Source of the DNA: CAZGKX01 sp964525945
Lineage (GTDB): Bacteria; Pseudomonadota; Gammaproteobacteria; Legionellales; Legionellaceae
NCBI GenBank assembly: GCA_964525945.1
Contig: CAZGKX010000057.1
Location: 1 to 18,639 of the forward strand
DNA: 18,639 nt
Reading direction: 5' to 3'
The notes beneath the pieces were generated by a model. It saw only the letters and a list, made by a program, of their open reading frames with translations. It did not search any database and had not been told where the DNA came from. Positions within the stretch are counted from its first letter, which is position 1. Every line of letters begins with the position of its first letter. Made by a program: the position numbers and the translations under genes. This document shows, piece by piece, positions 13,318-18,639 of the stretch.

Positions 13318-15597
13318 ATGACTCAAAGTAAAAATGAGTGTGATTATTATGACAGAGATGTTATCAATACACCTTCTCCTCCCCTGTGGCTTTTATGGAA
13401 TGAGGATAGCCAAAACGCCCTATGCGCTTTGCTGCAATCGCATCCTTCGGCATTAAATTTAAGTGCAGATTCGTCCGTTGATACGATTAAAAACACAATT
13501 GCAGCGTTAAAAACTAAAAATGATCAAGACTCGCTTGATGCGCTCATGGTTTTACATGACATTCTTGAGCTTAAGTTAATCAAAGAGCAATGTGCAAATA
13601 ACATGATGGTTATTCCGGGGTATGGCAATTACACTGTTTTGAACGTAAAAGCCGGAGGGGTCTCGGAGAAATTTTCCTTGATCTCTGAAAAGGCATTGAC
13701 GGAAAAATTAACACAATTAAAAAATTTACCCTCAAATCTCCCCCTCGCCACTTATGTACAAAAAAGAAGGATACCCCTCTTTGAGCCGACTGCCATTTTA
13801 AAACTCCCTAAAAAAGGGCACAGTGTGAATGTGCAGCGCGAAGCCATGGCATTGGAAATGTCGAATAAATTGGGTTTGAAAACCACAAAATTGTCCATGG
13901 TCAAATGGCAGAATAAACCGGCGCTTTTTATTCCTTTTGATGACATCTTGCCGTTGACCGAATTTGCTGCCGGGAAAGACATGGGCAAAGTAAATCAACG
14001 CGCCAACACGCATTATTCAACGTTGAAAAGTTTGGGCAGTGGTTTGAGTGCTAATGCTTACGTGCAAGGCATGAGCGAGGGCTTGAGTTTGATGTATTTG
14101 TGTTCCGACACGGATGCTGTCGGTGGCAACAATCAAAACAAAGGGCTGTTTGCGAATGCACTGTATATTTTTGATCAAGGTTTTTACCTGGAAGATCGCT
14201 TGTATTTGGATTCACGCTTGAGCATGAAGCCGCAAAGCGCCTTCTCCATTTATGATCCCGGCAATCTTAATATCGCACACATCCGACATGGCAGGGGTCG
14301 AAATCGCACGTTGTTTGAGGATGCGCCGATTGAAAATAAATTTGATGCTTTAATCCATCTTAAATCAAAACAGCAAGAATTAAAGGATTATTGCCAACAA
14401 GTCATTTTCGAGCATCAACAACATATTCAGTCGTTGAAAGCTCAGCATGACCAAACCGGAGCTATTTTTTATTCTTCAAGAACCAGGGCTGATCTGAATC
14501 GATTAAAACGCTTGGTGACGGATGCGAAACGCACTCAAAAAAAAATCACCCAGCGCATCAACGCCATTGCCAAGGTCATGCCTTTGATTGATGGTAAACG
14601 ATTGGCTGATAAAGATCGGGACGTGAGCAAGAAGCTCCTTTTGTTGGAAAAGCTATTGAACAAACCGGTGTTGTTTACGGATGATAAAAGACCTTACTGT
14701 TGCCCGTGGACCAGCAAGCACAACATGCGTATTCTATCCGCAACGAGCGTTAACGTTGCCCCAAAATCATTTACATTGACTTTGGGGGCTGCAATTGCGC
14801 CAGATTTATTAAACATGTTTAAACGCCATGGTGTCACGATCACTCCTGGCCCTCAAAAAAATACCTTCTCTATTTCTGAAGCACACCTGTTAAATCTTCA
14901 GGAGTCGCAATTGTTTCCAGAGCACGCCGAGGAGTTGCAGGATACAATAAATTATCTCGATGCAAATGATTTAAAATTAATAGTAAAGTGGTACAAACCT
15001 TATGCAAAAGACAACATGAAAATTGTCGAAAAAATAAATGCATATACGAAAATCTTGAAGGATAACAAAGACCTTGCCAAGGCTTTTGATAAAGTATTGC
15101 AGGACATAAAAATACACCTAGTCGCTTGTTCCAACAAGGGTTTTGGACAGCATATGCTTAAAAAATTGCATTTTGATATGCAGCAACGCTTACAAAATGC
15201 ATTAAAAAACAAGCAAATATCCCTCAAAAATGATACAATAAGTCAGGCATTTCAAGCCGCAGTACGGTTGGATCAGGTGCCACTTTTTAACGAGGTCCTG
15301 CTTAAATTTTTGAAAAACAGTGGAAATGTCCTTGCTTTTAGTGAATTTTTAGATAATTGCATTCAGTTGGATAAAAAAGCAAATGATTGTTCATGCAACC
15401 CAACGGCAATGGTTGATTATCAACCTCAGATATTGAGTTCAGAGTTTAAGGCTGGATGCGATAAAATGTTGAAACAGTTTAATATTGCGATCACGAAGGA
15501 CACTAAAACTAAATACGGGCACGTTGTAGATCGTCAAGCAACAGTTGAACGAACAGTAACTGCACAGAGTGTGTCTAACGTAGATTTAAAACAGTAA
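13318..15597 (+). CDS. large orphan protein, kinase-like region, candidate secreted effector
   Basis: A 759-residue protein with no signal peptide or membrane segment, not a family I can name. Residues about 150-290 look faintly like a kinase of the HipA or PI3/PI4-kinase type: K162 in TAILKLPKK as a nucleotide-binding lysine, E175 in VQREAMALEM as its partner, a hinge-like ALFIPFDDILPL, a loop DAVGGNNQNKG at 266-276, and FDQG at 285-288 as a metal-binding end. The usual catalytic Asp in the GNxD position is Asn or Gln here, so activity is doubtful. Residues about 340-430 are a charged helical stretch with possible coiled coil; the rest is largely helical. It follows an inverted repeat and is 21 bases ahead of the 88-residue gene. 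Secretion is inferred only from size, eukaryote-like texture and the Legionellales-like setting. Confidence 0.78.
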   Translation: MTQSKNECDYYDRDVINTPSPPLWLLWNEDSQNALCALLQSHPSALNLSADSSVDTIKNTIAALKTKNDQDSLDALMVLHDILELKLIKEQCANNMMVIPGYGNYTVLNVKAGGVSEKFSLISEKALTEKLTQLKNLPSNLPLATYVQKRRIPLFEPTAILKLPKKGHSVNVQREAMALEMSNKLGLKTTKLSMVKWQNKPALFIPFDDILPLTEFAAGKDMGKVNQRANTHYSTLKSLGSGLSANAYVQGMSEGLSLMYLCSDTDAVGGNNQNKGLFANALYIFDQGFYLEDRLYLDSRLSMKPQSAFSIYDPGNLNIAHIRHGRGRNRTLFEDAPIENKFDALIHLKSKQQELKDYCQQVIFEHQQHIQSLKAQHDQTGAIFYSSRTRADLNRLKRLVTDAKRTQKKITQRINAIAKVMPLIDGKRLADKDRDVSKKLLLLEKLLNKPVLFTDDKRPYCCPWTSKHNMRILSATSVNVAPKSFTLTLGAAIAPDLLNMFKRHGVTITPGPQKNTFSISEAHLLNLQESQLFPEHAEELQDTINYLDANDLKLIVKWYKPYAKDNMKIVEKINAYTKILKDNKDLAKAFDKVLQDIKIHLVACSNKGFGQHMLKKLHFDMQQRLQNALKNKQISLKNDTISQAFQAAVRLDQVPLFNEVLLKFLKNSGNVLAFSEFLDNCIQLDKKANDCSCNPTAMVDYQPQILSSEFKAGCDKMLKQFNIAITKDTKTKYGHVVDRQATVERTVTAQSVSNVDLKQ

Positions 15598-15618
15598 TTT
15601 GAATGCGGAAGTGACGTT

Positions 15619-15885
15619 ATGAAAAAAAAATGGGCCACCCAAACAAAAGACATGTTGATTGCTCAACTGATCATGGAAGAATACGCACAAAAGAAACAGC
15701 TCGACGAATTGGGCCTGTTCGAATTGGTGGTCAATACGCAAGAAAAACGCATGAATTTTCGCCTAGCCAATTGGGTGATTGCACTCGTTGAACGTTTTAA
15801 TGCCATGTATGGCGCCGATCAAGGGCACTTTGTCGCCCGCCAAATCCTCAGCTCCTGCATGATCGAAGGAAAAATCCTACACTAA
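15619..15885 (+). CDS. 88-residue orphan protein downstream of the 759-aa gene
   Basis: Cytoplasmic by sequence: no signal and no membrane segment. It begins with a lysine run and is mostly helical with heptad-like spacing in IAQLIMEEYAQKKQLDEL; the second half (FRLANWVIALVERFN, then HFVARQILSSCM) is amphipathic. The ribosome site GGAAG 7 bases upstream is good. The 21-base gap to the large gene suggests one transcript, so a chaperone, adaptor or immunity-type partner is conceivable; that is inference. No known family recognised. It ends 3 bases before the hairpin element at 15889. Confidence 0.65.
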   Translation: MKKKWATQTKDMLIAQLIMEEYAQKKQLDELGLFELVVNTQEKRMNFRLANWVIALVERFNAMYGADQGHFVARQILSSCMIEGKILH

Positions 15886-15888
15886 CCC

Positions 15889-16000
15889 ACCGAGCCGTGA
15901 CCGTAAGGGAGCAGAGCCTTTGGGTTTGTGTAAGAGCCTCTGGTGTCGGGGCTATGGTTCTAACACAAAAATTTCCGCTTCCTTACGGTCGCGGCTCGGT
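15889..16000. repeat. 112-bp hairpin repeat (REP/MITE-like) before glnE
   Basis: The left end 15889-15915 and right end 15974-16000 are reverse complements over 27 bases with three mismatches, all transitions, two of which would still pair as G-U in RNA. The core ACCGAGCCGTGACCGTAAGG is 19 of 20. Inside, TTTGTGT (15925-15931) pairs with ACACAAA (15963-15969), and an AGCC/GGCT tip follows, so the whole could fold as one long stem. No open reading frame and no T-run. The GAGCCG-CGACCGTAAGG wording resembles intergenic repeats found in several gammaproteobacteria; that recollection is not a search result. Confidence 0.75.
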
Positions 16001-16020
16001 TACCAAGGGATCTGGTTGCT

Positions 16021-18639
16021 ATGACCTTTCATGAATTGCCCACCGCCCATCCTTTTTTCGCGAGCGCGCAACGCCTCCTCGAGGCGAGTGATTATGCCAC
16101 TCGGCAAATCAAGCAATTAAGGCTGTTATTAAACGCAGACAATTGCCTTTTACCTCTTTCTATCATGGATTATCGCCAAGCTGTCCGCGAGATTTCTTTG
16201 GAGCTTAATCCGGTGGCTTTTGCGCAAGCATTGCGTTATTTCCGACATCGGCATCTGTTGCGCATATTGCTGCGTGAACTGGGTCAACACAGTGACACAT
16301 CCGAAACCTTAGCTGCTTGGTCGGATTGTGCCGATGTGCTCATTGCACATACTTTACGCTATTGCCAACAACACTACAGTCAACATTATGGAATCCCTTG
16401 CCATGCATCAGGGGATGCTGCGCAATTGTATGTACTGGCAATGGGCAAATTAGGCGGGCGAGAGCTTAATTTGTCGTCCGATATTGATTTAATTTTTGCT
16501 TTTTCAGCGGCTGGTGACACCAATGGTCAAGAAGCCATTAGTAATCAAGTCTATTACAGCAAAGTCATTCAGCAATTTATGCAATTGCTGCAAAATATAA
16601 CCGTTGATGGGTTTGTGTTTCGTGTCGATTTGCGGTTAAGGCCGTTTGGTGACAGTGGGCCTTTGCTCTGTACGTTAACGGCAATGGAAGCGTATTATCA
16701 AGAACAAGGGCGTGATTGGGAACGCTACGCCATGGTCAAGGCCCGTTTAATCGATGGCCAAGAACAACAATCACAATGGTTTAATCGTTTGATCAAACCC
16801 TTTGTTTACCGCCGCTATGTCGATTTTAGTGTGATTGAATCTTTACGCAGTATGAAAGCCATGATTGAACGTGAGGTCCTGTTGAATCCGATGCTGAATG
16901 ATATGAAACGGGGACAGGGTGGTATTCGTGAAGTTGAATTTATTATCCAAAGTTTTCAATTGATCCGTGGCGGGCGGTTACCATCTATCCAGCATCAAAA
17001 CAGCATGCAAGCGCTCGGGGCACTAAAAAAGGAAGGCCTGTTGGCCCATACCATTGCGTTGCAACAAGCTTACTTGTTTTTACGAAAATTAGAAAACGCC
17101 GTGCAAGCCCAAAATGATCAACAAACCCATTCATTGCCTGATAATCCAGCGAAACAAAAGCAATTGTTGTTGTTCATGGAATTTTCGACATGGGAGCAGC
17201 TTTTAAAAAAATTGCACCAATACCAGCGCATCATCAGCCTGGTGTTTCATGCTGTGTTAGGCAAGACCAACGATTTTGAAGATGAAAAACGTCTGTTAAC
17301 CAACCAATTATCGAATGTATGGCAAGGCCATGTTGAAACAACCATGTCGATCAATTTATTAGCAAGTTTGGGCTTTAAACAAGCTGAGCGCTGTTATCAA
17401 TTGATCTATGCATTCCGGCATGGCCCGCGCTGTCGGCGTTTAACGCATGCTGCCAGAATGCGATTGGATTGTTTTATGGTGGCGTTGTTGAATGAATTGA
17501 CTCACGTGGACGAAACCGATGCGGTGGTGTTGCAAGTGATGCGTTTGTTGGACAACATTGTTGGCCGCAGTGCCTACCTTGCATTGTTAACGGAAAATCC
17601 GCATGCCCTGCGGGAGTTGTTGCATTGGTTTGAGCACAGCCCTTTCATTGCTTCATTGTTTGTCAATCAACCGTTTTTATTGGAAATTTTGGTTGATCAA
17701 AAACAATCGTGGCGTCCCTCGACGCGACGCCAACTCCAACAACAATTAAAGACTCAATTGGCATCGTTTGAGGAGATCGAAACCAAAGATGAGGTGTTGC
17801 GTCAATTTAAATTAACAAATTGGTTGTTGGCGGCGCGTGCCGAATTGTATGGCCAATGCGATGCCCTTCGTATTGCTGGTTTTCTGGTCGATGTGGCTGA
17901 AACTGTGCTTACCCAAGTGGTGGATAGCGCGTGCCAACAATTGAGCCTGCGCTACCCAGATATGCAACGCATCCGCTCCAGATTTGCCATCATTGCTTAT
18001 GGAAAACTGGGCAGCCGCGAAATGAATTATGCGTCCGATCTGGATCTGGTTTTTTTGCACAGTGTTTCGAGTGCTGAAGAAGCCTTGGTCACCCGATTGA
18101 CGCAAAAAATTTTGCACATGTTAACAACGCGAACGCAGGCCGATATTTTATACGCGGTGGACACCCGTTTAAGACCTTCTGGAACCGCGGGCTTGTTGGT
18201 CAGTCATATCGATGCCTTTATTAATTATCAACGCACCCAGGCGTGGACGTGGGAACACCAAGCCTTGATCCGAGCCCGATTGGTATTTTCCAATCGATCA
18301 AGCCAGATTAAATTTAATCAATTAAAACAAGACGTATTGTTTTTACCGAGAGAGAACGGCACTTTGCGTACGGAGGTGCGTGAAATGAGAACTAAAATCA
18401 ATAAACACGTTGGATTTAACGAAATAAAGCACGTCGCGGGTGGGTTATTGGATTTGGAGTTTTTAGTGCAATATTTGGTGTTGGCTCATCCTCAACAGGA
18501 GTTCACGCAAGCGACCAACACGTTGACCCAGTTGCGTATTTTGTTCACAAATAACATTTTAACTAAACAACAATTTGCAATTCTTAAACATGCTTATCGA
18601 AATTACCATCGCTTATTGCATCAATATTTATTGCAACCC
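16021..18639 (+). CDS. glnE: glutamine synthetase adenylyltransferase/adenylyl-removing enzyme (3' end outside window)
   Basis: Two-domain enzyme that attaches AMP to, and removes it from, glutamine synthetase in response to PII and glutamine. 873 codons are open to the window edge; the E. coli enzyme has about 946, so roughly 70 residues are missing. The N-terminal (adenylyl-removing) nucleotidyltransferase motif GKLGGRELNLSSDIDLIF is at 142-159 with D154 and D156; GGIREVEF at about 300-307 and FQLIRGGRLP follow. The C-terminal (adenylylating) copy GKLGSREMNYASDLDLVF is at 661-678 with D673 and D675, and the GGLLDLEFLVQYLVL segment matches its second half. Both active sites look intact. AAGGGA lies 10 bases before the ATG; the hairpin repeat ends 20 bases before it. 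Confidence 0.95.
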   Translation, partial: MTFHELPTAHPFFASAQRLLEASDYATRQIKQLRLLLNADNCLLPLSIMDYRQAVREISLELNPVAFAQALRYFRHRHLLRILLRELGQHSDTSETLAAWSDCADVLIAHTLRYCQQHYSQHYGIPCHASGDAAQLYVLAMGKLGGRELNLSSDIDLIFAFSAAGDTNGQEAISNQVYYSKVIQQFMQLLQNITVDGFVFRVDLRLRPFGDSGPLLCTLTAMEAYYQEQGRDWERYAMVKARLIDGQEQQSQWFNRLIKPFVYRRYVDFSVIESLRSMKAMIEREVLLNPMLNDMKRGQGGIREVEFIIQSFQLIRGGRLPSIQHQNSMQALGALKKEGLLAHTIALQQAYLFLRKLENAVQAQNDQQTHSLPDNPAKQKQLLLFMEFSTWEQLLKKLHQYQRIISLVFHAVLGKTNDFEDEKRLLTNQLSNVWQGHVETTMSINLLASLGFKQAERCYQLIYAFRHGPRCRRLTHAARMRLDCFMVALLNELTHVDETDAVVLQVMRLLDNIVGRSAYLALLTENPHALRELLHWFEHSPFIASLFVNQPFLLEILVDQKQSWRPSTRRQLQQQLKTQLASFEEIETKDEVLRQFKLTNWLLAARAELYGQCDALRIAGFLVDVAETVLTQVVDSACQQLSLRYPDMQRIRSRFAIIAYGKLGSREMNYASDLDLVFLHSVSSAEEALVTRLTQKILHMLTTRTQADILYAVDTRLRPSGTAGLLVSHIDAFINYQRTQAWTWEHQALIRARLVFSNRSSQIKFNQLKQDVLFLPRENGTLRTEVREMRTKINKHVGFNEIKHVAGGLLDLEFLVQYLVLAHPQQEFTQATNTLTQLRILFTNNILTKQQFAILKHAYRNYHRLLHQYLLQP

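Noticed and set aside
17812..18117. 101-aa minus-strand frame inside glnE
   Set aside because: The plus strand is continuously open from 16021 to the window edge with both glnE active-site motifs.
1..18639. CRISPR arrays, tRNA or rRNA genes
   Set aside because: No regularly spaced direct repeats and no tRNA cloverleaf or rRNA-like segment were noticed on reading both strands.

Overview
The window reads as chromosome from a gammaproteobacterium, most likely of the order Legionellales (Legionella/Coxiella relatives). The evidence is the style of the core genes (glyA, nrdR, nusB, pgpA, glnE), moderate GC with AT-rich spacers, and several genes of the kind common in host-associated members: an ankyrin-like protein with an acidic tail, a 759-residue orphan, and small exported proteins. 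The taxonomic call is inference; there is no rRNA or other direct marker. Ten Ns at 3276-3285 mark a scaffold join.

Layout. (1) 1-432, minus: N-terminus of an acetoacetate-CoA ligase-like AMP-binding enzyme, divergent from (2) 626-1393, an ankyrin-like protein with an acidic C-terminus. A perfect 20-bp palindrome lies between them. (3) 1527-2706: peptide deformylase overlapping a HAD-family phosphatase. (4) 2707-4012: accessory stretch with a small tail-anchored ORF, a perfect GC-rich palindromic repeat, and a minus-strand MazE/MazF-type toxin-antitoxin pair whose operator palindrome overlaps its promoter. (5) 4013-8329, minus: an RND efflux pump (membrane fusion protein, then permease) with no outer-membrane channel or regulator beside it. 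(6) 8497-8922: exported protein of unknown function; then a 106-bp MITE-like inverted-repeat element. (7) 9086-13271: good sigma70-type promoter followed by a tight run of BON-domain lipoprotein, glyA, nrdR, nusB, pgpA and an AI-2E/PerM-family membrane protein. The riboflavin genes and thiL that often sit in this cluster are absent. (8) 13284-15885: a 759-aa orphan protein and an 88-aa orphan protein, together with an inverted repeat at the promoter. (9) 15889-16000: a 112-bp hairpin repeat, then glnE, which runs off the right edge.

The housekeeping part links one-carbon metabolism (glyA), control of deoxynucleotide synthesis (nrdR), transcription antitermination (nusB), phospholipid synthesis (pgpA) and nitrogen control (glnE). 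The most likely places for undescribed biology are the 759-aa plus 88-aa pair, the acidic-tailed ankyrin-like protein, and the three different palindromic repeat elements.
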